A DNA stretch of 64,000 nucleotides from Cryptococcus deneoformans JEC21 (Eukaryota > Basidiomycota > Tremellomycetes > Tremellales > Cryptococcaceae): assembly GCF_000091045.1 (NCBI RefSeq), contig NC_006686.1, positions 1,610,001 through 1,674,000 of the forward strand, in the 5' to 3' direction. Each line of letters opens with the position of its first letter. The first letter of the stretch is position 1. Under the pieces are notes generated by a model. That model saw only the letters and a list, made by a program, of their open reading frames with translations. It was not told where the DNA came from and did no database searches. The position numbers and the translations under genes were made by a program. Shown piece by piece: positions 31,315 through 41,659 of the stretch.

Positions 31315-32394
31315 ATGAAACTCCTTTCCCTCCTCCTTGCGACAACTGTGCTCGCCTATCAAGTTGAGATTCACCCCGAGTACCAGCAAGGTCTCGCGAT
31401 CAACGATGTACCCGCTGAACGCCGATTGCATTGGATGAGAGTTGCCAACGAAGCTGTTTATGCGGATGGACATCCATGCCCGCAAGCACCATTTGGGACT
31501 GCTATCGTCAATACCACGTCGGACGAATTGGTGTGTGTTACTTCGAACAAGGTCGGGATAACGGGAAGTAAGTGTCTTTTTTCCTTCCTCAGGATCTCCT
31601 GGGATGTACCCGAGTCAAGACGTTCGTGTGTGCAGTAGTTGATCATTCTACTTGATTTTACAGACCCAGCAATGCATGGAGAAATTTCTGCGATTACATA
31701 CTGTACTGAAGTGTTGACGGCTAAGGGCTGGACGTCCCAAGAGATTTTGGCAGGGTGGAAAGATTTCAGTCTCTATACCAATGGAGAGCCGTGAGTCAAA
31801 GCTCTGTCATGAAACGCGAAGGTCGCGGCTGATGTAATTGGTAGCTGTCCGATGTGCGCATCTGCTATTCGATGGGCTGGTTTCAAGGAGGTCATCTATG
31901 GTACAAGTATCCGTACCATTGCTGAAAGTGAGTCGTTTTATCACTGTAGAGCATGTCCACGAACTGATAGTAGGTTATAGACGGTAGAAACCAAATTTAC
32001 ATTCCTTCTTCAATGGTCTGGGAAAAAAGTTATTCTCTTGGACATGCCACTTTAATGTAAGCCGTTGCTTTCGAGATTTTTTTCCCGCTCTCATCGCTTA
32101 CGCTGCTTTTCTTATCTACATAGGCTTGGGAATGTCTTGACCAATGAAACGGACGCCTTTTTCCAGCACCAATTCAACGAGAGCGCACCCTGTCGCAAGT
32201 TACCAAAAAAGATAGTCGACTTTTGCTGATAAATTATTTCTTTAGCTACCGGATGCTACCGACAGGCGTTTCCAGGCAGGAGGATCAAAGGGTGCTTACC
32301 CGTGGACAACTGGGAACAGGTCGTGGCCAAGGCTGGAAAAGGTTTGGCCGTCAAGCAAAGCAAGGTGCAAGAGATTCGACATGATGAATTGTAG
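31315..32394 (+). CDS. Secreted cytidine/cytosine-deaminase-fold enzyme
   Basis: Zinc-dependent deaminase of bases or nucleosides. The protein opens with MKLLSLLLATTVLAYQVEIH, a clear secretion signal (cleavage after about residue 14). A region follows with RRLHWMRVANEAVYADGHPC. The zinc site is split over two exons: NPAMHGEISAITYC gives the HxE ligand and proton shuttle, and GEPCPMCASAIRWAGF gives the two Cys ligands. HGE rather than the commoner HAE resembles yeast cytosine deaminase Fcy1. Further exons read GRNQIYIPSSMVWEKSYSLG and ATGCYRQAFPGRRIKGC, with extra cysteines fitting an oxidising extracellular setting. Introns lie at about 31568-31661, 31790-31844, 31928-31978, 32056-32124 and 32194-32246. 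The stop is TAG at 32392-32394. An N-terminal secretion signal is unusual for this fold, which is normally cytosolic. The substrate is not determined. Confidence 0.82.
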
Positions 32395-33434
32395 TTTAGA
32401 TGAGTGATGGGGGTTGTACAATCCATACCAAAACCAGACTGTGATATCAGTGGATAAACAATGCATCTGCACATAAATCCTTGTCTTGATAGCTCTCCTA
32501 CAAGCCGGCTATCAGCTTTGGTGGATTGATTCACAGCGGTCGAAGAATTCAACAGTTTCGAAAAAAATCTTTATCCAATCATATCCATTCCTCCAGTCTT
32601 CCACTGAACTCGTAAGCTTCTGTTACCCTTATGCATACAGACATTCGAAATGGTCTATGACGCTTGGGCTCGGTTGTAAGCCTACTTATCAAGACAGCAG
32701 AGATGGAGAGATGATAACGTACACGTTGATACGTAATTAAGGCAAAACGTATCAAGCAAGGTCATGCCGATTTAGGAGCGGAAAGACGGCAAAGTTAACA
32801 AGGCTCACAGCATGGGGAACGTAGGGAGTAAATTTTTAGCCAATTGAGCTAAATAGCAGTGGACTCAAAGTGCCTGTGCATAAGCAAACGCTCACCTCCT
32901 GTGAAATACGATTCCATCCGATTAAGTCGCATTTACGTACGTCTAGCGCGGCCTTGAAGATCCTTATCTACTTCAGCGAGGTGCCGGCGTGTTTCCAAAT
33001 ATTATTACTGATGCCGATACGTAATCTGCTGTATCTGTTTGACGAATCAATCACATTTCTCCCCGTAATCTACTACTGCGACGCTCGTTTCTGTCTTTTC
33101 TTTGCGTTCCCGCCTGCCTATTATGTCTTTCCCCCTTCCACTGCGGAGAACCGATTTACCGGACCCATCGGCGGGGCGTTGCCAGAGATAAGAGATTTTC
33201 ATACCTGCACTTTATTACCTTAGCTCATACCTAGAGATACACCACTACATACTACTACTACCTACTACACTTCATATATAAAGATGGTGGAGCTTTTAAG
33301 ACTCTTTATCTGCTCATTCAGCCTCCCTTCGCATATACTCTTGCCTCCCCCTTCCCTACACGTCTAAGTCCCATAAAAGCCCTTACACTTCTACCACCGC
33401 GCTTTACCATTCAGTGAAGAGACTAAAAACGAAG
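32395..33434. other. Intergenic, promoter of the purine permease
   Basis: About 1 kb. Short ORFs only. The last 150 bases (33250-33420) are CT-rich with ACTACTACTACCTACTAC-type repeats near 33243-33270, a common feature of fungal promoters. No RNA gene is seen. Confidence 0.5.
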
Positions 33435-35618
33435 ATGTCGACTAATCTCGAATCGGAAACCTCTTTCGACAAGGCCAACAACACCACCGGAGTTCGGGTC
33501 CTTCCCATATTTGAAGGTGAACCAGCCCTTGGCCACGTTCCAACCTCAAGGAGAAACAAGTTCAAATCGGTCATGAAGTCTTTGGTTACCAAAGATGGAT
33601 GGTTAGGCAACTATGTGAATAGATCTCGCTGGTTGTCAAAATGACTCAGTACGCTGACGTTGGTCTATCGGATAGGATTATGGGGCTCTCATGATCCCTT
33701 ACATTCCCTATATCACCAAGAAGCAGAACAAGGAACTGCCATTCTACGGCGTTAACGAGAGACTTCCCCATCTCCTCTTATTCCTCTTGGGTCTTCAACA
33801 GTCAGTCACATTAGTTCTTCCTTCCATTCCCCAGCTTACACACCATCAGTGCTCTTGCCATGGTTGGTGGTCTCGTTACCCCCCCTCTTCTTCTCGCCGG
33901 TCCTGCGGGTGCCAACCTCGGTACCGAGGCTCAGCTCTACCTCGTCTCTGCTTGTCTTATCTGGTGTGGTATCGGTACATGTATCCAGGTCAGCCGTGTC
34001 AAAATTTGGAAAACCAATTACTACTTTGGAACTGGTTTGATCTCTGTTACTGTGAGTCAGTCGTCCTGTTTCGAAGGCAATGCGCTAATAGAATAGGGTA
34101 CTTCTTTTGCCTTTGCCAACGTCGCTCTCTCCTGGTTGTCTCAAGCAGTAAGTTTCTTTTTCCACACTCACCCCATCGCATGAATTGATTGACGATTCAA
34201 AGTACGCCGATGGTACTTGCTCTTATGCTGAAGATGGTGTCACCAAACTTCCATGTCCTGACGAGTTTGGAGCCATCCTCGGTACAGCCACTCTCACCGG
34301 TATTTTTGCTATCGGTCTCGCCTTTGTCCCTCCCAAGGCTATTCGAAAGGCCTTTCCTCCGCTTATTACAGGTACCATGCTCATGTTTATTGGCGCTGCT
34401 CTTGTCTCTTCGGGTGTCAATAACTGGGCTGGTGGCTCCGGTACTACCTGCGCGTCTGACCACACTGTCAAATGTGTGGCTGGTACCAGGGAGGAGTATT
34501 GGGGTTCCGCTTCCTTTATCGGTCTTGGTTTCTCTTGTTTCGCCGTCATCGTCCTTTGTGAGCTTTTTGGTTCAGCTTTTATGAAGTCGGCCTCTGTCTT
34601 CTTTGGTCTTATCGTCGGTATGGTCATCGCCGCTGCCACTGGTTACTTTGACAAGGGTACTATTACCAGCGCTCCTGCCGGTAATTTCCTTTGGGTTCAC
34701 ACTTTCAAACTGTCTTTGCGCGGTCAACTTGTCTTACCTATGATTGCTGCTTGGGCCGTCATCATTGCTGAGACCATCGGTAATGTCACCGCAAGGTTAG
34801 TCATCCTTTGCTGCCTCAACAACATCATCACATAATGACTTTATATCCGTAGCTCCGACGTCTCTCGCTTAGAAATTTCGGGTGAAGGCTTTATGTCCCG
34901 GGTTCAGGGCGGTATGCTTGCAGACTCTATCATGGCCACCATTGCCGGTCTCGCCACTGTCCCACCTCTTACTACCTTTTCCCAAAACTCTGGTGTCATC
35001 GCCCTTACTCGAAATGCTTCTCGTTCTTCCGGTTACATGTGTGCTTTCATCTTATTCTTGATGGGTATCATTGGTAAATTCGGTGCCATATTCTGTGCTG
35101 CCCCCAGCTCTGTCATTGGCGGTTTCACCACCTTCCTGTTTGGCGCTGTCACTACCTCTGGTGTCCGAGTCCTGGCCTACTGCAAGTGGACTCGACGAGA
35201 CCGATTTATTGCTACTGTTGGTATCGCCCTCGGTATGGCGAGCTTGTGTGTGCCCGATTGGTTCAGCTACTTTTTTACTTACACCGGTTCCAATGGTGAG
35301 CCTCTTCTCTCTCTTTTTCAACGCTTTTAGATGTTAGCTGACTTATTAATCTTAGACGGTAAGAGGGGTCTGCTCCAAGCCATTGTCCTCATCGTCGAAG
35401 AGCCTTACCTCATCTCTGCCTTGGTCATGATCTTTCTCAACCTCTGTATCGCCGACGAGTTCCCTGAGGAAGGATCTTCCTCTACCGAAGAACAGAAACG
35501 GGAATGGAACGAACCAATTCCCCTTGCGGGCGGCCCTTCCGGTATTTTGCACCATACCACTTCTTCTTTGTCTGTCGAGCGGGAGAGGGAAGCTGAAGGT
35601 GTTGAGCTTAGAGATTAG
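33435..35618 (+). CDS. UAP1: Uric acid/xanthine permease (NAT/NCS2 family, UapA-like)
   Basis: Plasma-membrane H+ symporter for oxidised purines. The start at 33435 (MSTNLESETSFDKANNTTGV) opens a cytosolic tail, and ~12-14 hydrophobic segments follow. The QH motif is in LLLFLLGLQHALAMVGG, restored by splicing the intron at about 33801-33848. The NAT signature QNSGVIALTR lies near 34985-35015. The ExxG region is present as AETIGNVTARS just before an intron at about 34797-34852. Other introns lie at about 33610-33675, 34051-34097, 34149-34200 and 35296-35355. The C-terminal tail EFPEEGSSSTEEQKREWNEP is typical of fungal Uap proteins. The family includes UapA and UapC of Aspergillus. The permease is expected to be induced by uric acid and repressed by ammonium, though no GATA-factor site was confirmed here. 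It follows the deaminase gene in the same direction. Confidence 0.9.
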
Positions 35619-36360
35619 AATGAGACTTCTTTCTTTTAAATGCTCTTTTACGATTTTAATTACTTACGTACTTTCCCTACGTATACTGTAGTCGTTTATT
35701 TATTTAACGAGTTGTTGAGCACCCAATTGTCCGTCTTGTTTTTCAATTGTCCTTTTGGTTGTTCTTATTGCGGCCGATATCTCCTCATCACATAGCCAAA
35801 TATAGTTTATGCATCCGGCTCGAATGCCCGCTCAGAAAACAATAATGCGATACCTGCACATAGCATATGGGAATTCTGTCTGCAACGAACCAACTAAGTT
35901 TTCAGTCTTCTTATTAGTAGAATCTTCTGCCATCTTTCCAATTTTTTCGGTCATGTCGTAGTAGTAGTATGAGAATTTCAAAAAGATCATGAGAAATCCC
36001 TGAAGTTTCTGATATGGATATCTTCCAGCGTACATTATCTTCCAACAGTCGTATATGACCGGATAGTTAGCAGATCATCCTTTGTTACCTTAGTGACACG
36101 AGATGTTGGATCAACATTATTTTCCGAAGCCCGAAAAGAACGATGTAATCGATGAACTACTACAGCACGGAGAAAAGAAGAACAGACTTCTACATCTCGC
36201 GGGACAACTCAAAATCTAGGATAATATACTTGTACAACTGGAGGAACAGAACAAGGAACTCGAAACTCAGAAATAAGAACTTTGAACGCAGGACATAAGG
36301 CATGGCAGACACGAGACACGACAAGGCAAAGAGTTCTAAATGATTCTTCTGTAAGATAAG
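35619..36360. other. Convergent intergenic region, no gene seen
   Basis: Between the permease stop and the stop of the Zn2Cys6 gene, so it should hold both 3' ends. AT-rich, with no family resemblance in the short frames. Confidence 0.5.
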
Positions 36361-39278
36361 CTAATATCTCCATACATCGGGTGCCCGCCCAGCGCCTCCA
36401 AAGCTGGAGCCTGATATAGCAGCAGAGGCAGAGGCGGAAATTGTTTTGGAACCCGATCCAGAATCCGACGGTCCACCCCCAGATCCAAAACCTGCATCCC
36501 CATCACCCCCATCCAACACTCCAACATCAAACCCAGAATCAACCCCATCACCCTCTACCGGAAACCCAAACGATCCCAGAGAACCATCAAACAGCCTCCC
36601 CACGTCTGGTACGCATTCGTGCAAGTTGGAGAGAAAGGCGTCGATGTCTTCTTGAGTCCACGTGGGGGTGGAGTGGGGATGGGGATGGGAGAAGGGTGTG
36701 GGGTAATGATGTGAGTGGTGTGAGTGGGATGTGGTGTGAGGATGCGAATGGGGACGAGATTGTGACTGAGCCTGCGAGCGGGAATGGGAGTAAGAAGGCA
36801 TAGCTTCAGGAAGAGAGTTGGGGTGAAAATGTACATAAGGCGATGGGGGTCCTCGGGGATTGTCGAGGGTGTGGTTCCAGTCAGAGGGAGAGGCGGTATG
36901 TGAATGGGAATGGGAGTATGACGATTGGTCCAAGGAAATGTGTGAATGTGAGTGTGAATGTGGACGAGAGTGAGGGAGGTGCGGATCATCATGTGGCCTA
37001 TTACTCGCTTCGTCAGTCTTTTGGTAGCCAGCCATGTAAAAGAGGGCTGCAGATGAGAGTGGAGAACTTACAATCGAATCCTCTTAACCATATTCGCCAT
37101 ATCCTCCCACCCCTTCTTCCTCTTTCCCCCCACTTCTTTCTCCTTCATCAAATGCTCAATCACCATCAAACCCCTCCTTGCAATCTTACTAGTCTCTGCC
37201 AGTCTTTCTAGTGCGGTCTGTCCCTTTCTCACGTAGATCAGCCTCTGTCGCTCAATTTCGGGATTTTCACCATGGCGCTCGATCATGTCGAGGGAGAGGA
37301 CGACGCAGGAGGCAAGGACGTGATAGGGGACTGTCCAGAGGAGGGGGAGTTCTATTCGTTCTTCGGAAGGGGAGCCTGAAGGGGAGCTGGAATGGAGCTC
37401 ATCAATAATCGCCTCAGCAGCCAAAACACACTGCCGCTGCATCGCCCTTCTCTCAGAAAGTGACCCCGCATTATGCCGAGAGAGACAGGCACGGTAGATG
37501 ATTATGATCTTGTGGTAAGAAGAGATGCGGAGGTAGTATCGCATATCTCTGGCCCAAGGAGGTTGGGAAGGGGAGGGGGAAGGGAGTTGGGAGATTAACT
37601 CGGTGAGTTCTTTGGCGGCCATGGATGCGAGGGGGGCCGTCCTTGGGGGAGGTGGGAGTTTTAGTTTTTTGCATTATATTAGAATATGGGGGTTGATTGG
37701 CGGACTTACTCGTGAGAAGGTGTATGGCGGAGGCGGTCGAATGTGCTTTGGATGATGGAAGCGATACGTGCAGAGAATTGTAATTTTCTAGTGATACGTT
37801 CAGTTCTAAGTCGAGCTTTCGCCTTGAGTAACGTGTGCTTGACTCACGAGGAGATGGCGACGACTGATAACGGCCTGTTTGTATAATAATCATCGTTCTG
37901 AAGATCTTCATCTTTACAATTAGACGGAAGGGGGGTGTCGAACTGGTCCATATGGATAGCTATCATTTTCTCTGTATTAGCCCAGACAGCAATCAAATAG
38001 AAATAGAAAGAGGCAGAGGACTTACACCACACTCCCCGAAAAGGGATCGCATACCAATCCTCCATCGCAAGCGACCACCACACTCTTCTCCCCATCTCCA
38101 AATCCACTGTGCTCATCCCTCTTCTCCTTTTTGCGAGCGTATGCAGACCCAAAGTTTGGGCGTGTTTGATACCGATGGCTAAGAGTGAAGAGAGGAGGTC
38201 AGAGTCGCAGACGTTGTGTCCGCAAAGGCCGAGGATGGCGATGGCTTGACAGGTGAACATGGATGGACGGGAGAGGAAGCTGGCGTGGTGGAGAGCGGTC
38301 ATGGCGGCATCCATGACGGTCGTGATGAATTGTTGGCGAATGACTAGACAGATAGTTAATAGGTGATTTTTGGGCGGAGGGAGGATGATGCAATTTACCA
38401 ACACTACCAAGATTGCATGCCTCGGCATATTTATCTGTCATCTGATGTACCGAGATCGCCTGCAAGACAAAAAACAAGGCGATCCACGATTCATCCACTT
38501 TATTACATTCCCCATTCTTTGCGAGTTTATAAAACTCTTCCACTTGTGCTTCAAAGTCTTTAGCGTAGATACAGGCATGTTGCCAATAGACGTTGGTCGT
38601 ATGAAAATTGAAAACGGGGATGGCGACTTCTTGAGGGAGAAGTGCGTTGTAGATGTTTTCGGGGAGAGGGAGACGAGATTCTTTCAAGAGATGGGAACGT
38701 GATGGTCCGGGGGTGACGTCAGGCTGTTTAGCGGACGAGAACGAGGACGAGGATGGGGAAGGGGTTGGTCCTGCATCGGCCTTTTTGGGTTGGTCTTGGA
38801 GTTCGAGACGACGGTCAAGACCGAGAGCCATGAATTCAAGTGTGGTAGCCGCTTCTGTGTCCCCTTCTTCTTCTCTTTCACTATTTCCCAACGAGGGATA
38901 TTCACGTCGTTTCCCCTCGAATTTTTCGAGTTGGGATATTCTCCGCTTGAGATCGTTGATTTCCCCAACCAAGGCGTCTTTGAGAGCATCAATCTCGGCA
39001 CTGCAAAGAAAAGAAGTTGTCAGCAAACGGGTCTGTACGAGGTGTACGGTGGATATACTTTGGAGAAGGGATAGGAGGTCCAAACTGTGATTCCTGCCTG
39101 CAAAGATGGGCGACGCCTCGTTTTGAACATGGCTCACATGGAATGACTTTGGAGCATCGGGTCTTTCGGCGCATACATTCTGTGCAGCTTTGCGAGATGA
39201 GTACTGTGGCCGGGGAAAGGGTAAAGCTTACCTCTTGGTTGGTCTCTGGGATATCTTTACTAGCTTTGTCTCTTCCAT
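36361..39278 (-). CDS. Zn2Cys6 fungal transcription factor
   Basis: A nuclear regulator. The start at 39278 gives MEETKLVKISQRPTK, and after a short intron SCTECMRRKTRCSKVIPC then CSKRGVAHLC. The spacing CX2CX6CX5CX2CX8C is that of the fungal binuclear zinc cluster. A predicted coiled-coil linker follows (EINDLKRRISQLEKFEGKRR, about 38930-38870). The middle holds the fungal-specific transcription factor region: HACIYAKDFEAQVEEFYKLA, FVLQAISVHQ, LGLHTLAKRRRGMSTVDLEM then GRRVWWSLAMEDWY, and PYHVLASCVVLSLDMIERHG. The last exon is unusual: long runs of His-Ser (SHSHSHSHISLD, YSHSHSHTASP, SHSHHSHHYPTP), then Gly/Ser-rich sequence to the stop at 36361. It lies tail to tail with the purine permease and is a candidate regulator for that neighbourhood, which is only an inference from position. 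Confidence 0.85.
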
Positions 39279-39900
39279 TACGGATGGGAGGAATGAGTGG
39301 GGGAAAGAAGAGATGTGGGGAAATGGGATTATAGCATTAAGGTTGTTGTTTTAGTGGCTGATAAGGGAAATGCGGCAGGTACAGATAATAGAGATAAGTA
39401 TTTGTTTTCTGTAATATATGACAAAATGACAAATCGCGTCAGTAATTAAGTAAATCTGTAATATTCCAGGGCAAATCGGTTCCTTGATTTGTGCGTTTGT
39501 TCTCGGTGGTCTGTGCGAAGGTTCCAGCCAGTTGCGTCTCGGCTCACCTGTTGATTGTTCCAGCGTACCAGAAAATAGCTCACGTCACATCTTTATGATC
39601 CCATGCATAAACTTTACCCTCCCCTTGCAGTCCCCCATTCCCCCACCATCGCCGTTCTACGCCGCACGTGGGTTTCTTCCCCGCTTCGTTTCCCCCCTTG
39701 CGCACGAGCTGACTCAATACAGCTATTCCCCCTTCCCCACCCTGATCACCCCCTCCTGCGCTGTCTGACTCCCCCACCACTGTCACCATCCGCCTTGACC
39801 TTACGGCTGAGCCACATTCCGTACAAAACGCTAACCTCTCCCAGAACCCCCAGCGATCCCGCTTCCCTAGCGGCCTGCTCCCCGATACATCGTAGTACTT
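39279..39900. other. Upstream region of the Zn2Cys6 gene
   Basis: Pyrimidine-rich on the plus strand (39600-39850). Overlapping open frames on both strands are low in complexity and do not resemble a protein family. A minus-strand frame ends with FCTECGSAV, but the rest does not support a zinc protein. Confidence 0.4.
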
Positions 39901-39903
39901 CCA

Positions 39904-40345
39904 TGCTATACTACTTGAGTCTGCGCTCACACACGAAACCGCATTGTTCACAGAGGAAGAATTAAACGGATTTGTAGAATATATGTCTCCGGCGCTTACA
40001 GCAAGTAATGGCTCGTGCTGGACACCATGTCTTCATCTAGCACTATTCGCTCGTGGGTGTCATCATCTCCGTCTCGGCTGTAACACTTACGATCTAGAAC
40101 ATCCGAAGCTGGACGAAGAATCATTGTTTTGTAGGGCAAAAAGAAAACTGTTGGATATCGGAGAAATGTGGAAGTGGGCAGAATACAGGACTTGTGTGAT
40201 TCTTGAAGCTCTCTGCAAGTCATTCTTCTTCGGTATTAGGGCAGAAAAGCTGACACGATGGGCAGTGGGTGTGCATCCCGAGTATAAAGAAGCTTGGGCG
40301 CACCTCGGTTTACCGGAAGATGCGCAATGGGGCCGCAATATCTGA
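39904..40345 (+). CDS. Uncharacterised open reading frame
   Basis: One continuous plus-strand frame reads HAILLESALTHETALFTEEE, LNGFVEYMS and further on DEESLFCRAKRKLLDIGEMW, then VGVHPEYKEAWAHLGLPED, ending at 40345. The amphipathic, charged composition looks protein-like, but the start is not fixed and the middle is Cys/His-rich without a known pattern. It could be an exon of a larger gene with the zinc-finger exon at 40601 or a gene fragment. I do not recognise a family. Confidence 0.3.
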
Positions 40346-40600
40346 GCTTTCTCACAACCTCACATTACGATTGTCCAGACCTCCTTATCTATCCCACCAC
40401 TCTTCTCGAGTCTCATACCCTAACGCCAGTTGGACCGTCGAGTTTGAAAAAAGGTGTATGATTTAGCTCTCACCCCTCATCCCTTGTGTCTTGAGCCCAT
40501 TTGCTTTTTTTGCCCTCCACAAAGAAGAAAGGAAAGGACAGTTGAATGACTGGAGACGTGCTGACCATCGGGGTCGAAAAAACGAATCACGCCACACCAG

Positions 40601-41659
40601 GTCCGTCTAAAATGTTATCAATGCACTTGTACAAAAGTGTTTACTATGTGGTGGGAATCAGCATTTGATGCTGGGAAACTCGTATGTGCTGATTTCTTCT
40701 TCACACTCTCCCTGCCACCATATCCTTCTTTTTGCTTTTACCTTCGCCGTTCACCTTCCGATCTCCTCCCTCATCTTCACCAAGTCCTCTGTCCGTCCTC
40801 GGTCCAGAATGCCAGATGAAATTTAGAGGCACCAAGCTGACAAACCGCTCTCGCTGCTTGCCCTCCTTCGTACCTCGGCCTTGCTTGCCCGCCTTGCCCA
40901 CCATTGCCGTCTCCTATCCCATCCCTTTCCTTTCCATGGGGTATGCAAGGTCTCCACCCACGTCACCTCAAACTCCCTTCATCCCTCCTCCCCATCTCCC
41001 CGGTTCACCGCCCGTCCGATCCTACTTCACTTCCTTACCACCTCACCCCTTCACCCAATTCCCCAGACACCATCCCCACTAAGAACAAAACGCGAAAGCA
41101 ATTATGCGATACATGCCACACATACCAGCTAAAGCACGGTCACAGAAGGCCTATAGAACCGAATAAGATAAGCTCTAGGAAGAGGGCTAGCAAATTGAGA
41201 AAGTTGGGCATGTTGGAGAGGGCAAAAGAGGAGAATGAAAAGAATGAGGGGGGAAAACAGAAAAAGCAGAGTAAGCGGGGAAGATTCTTATCATCCGGCG
41301 ATGGGAAGGACAGTGAGGGTGGAGTGGAGGGAATCACGGAGTGGGAGAGAGAGAAGGGGTGGAAGAGAGAGAAGGGCGCAAAGAGGAAAGCAATTGATGA
41401 CTTAGAGGAAGGAGAAGAGGCAGAAAACAAAGAGAAGGAAGAAGAAGAAATAAGGGATACCGCGGCCCCTAAGCCTAAGCCTAAGCCTAAGCCTAATACC
41501 AGCCCCAGCCCCAAGCATTTGGAGAAACCTGTAAAGGGGGAGCGGCTTGAGGACTCTTTGGCCAGCGGATCTCGAATTGGGGAGATGATTCTTTGTGGAT
41601 CCCGGATGGGTCAAGGGTCGAGATGGAGTCGGAGAGTGAATATTTATCTTCCCGTCTGA
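40601..41659 (+). CDS. GATA-like zinc-finger protein (partial model)
   Basis: After an acceptor at 40600 one exon reads VRLKCYQCTCTKVFTMWWES then AFDAGKL, the first half of a GATA-type finger (CX2C, WW, GKL). A donor GTATGT follows at 40682. The second half, KQLCDTCHTYQLKHGHRRP, lies at 41094-41150 and continues into a Lys/Arg-rich, then acidic region with PKPKPKPKP (CCTAAG repeats, 41469-41492), ending at 41659. Joining 40681 to 41099 would give CX2C-X21-CX2C, but requires a 417-bp intron, long for this genome. Another exon arrangement is possible and the 5' end is not found. GATA fingers bind (A/T)GATA(A/G) DNA. Both half-fingers lying in order is the main support. Confidence 0.4.

Noticed and set aside
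39580..39951. Minus-strand frame ending FCTECGSAV, suggestive of a GFA/CENP-V zinc protein
   Set aside because: No second zinc motif or family fold upstream, and composition elsewhere looks random.
39904..40000. Resemblance of LLESALTHETALFTEEELNG to the region before the nuclease of FAN1
   Set aside because: Only about 25 residues fit; the following sequence and the nuclease domain are missing, so I left it as an unknown ORF.
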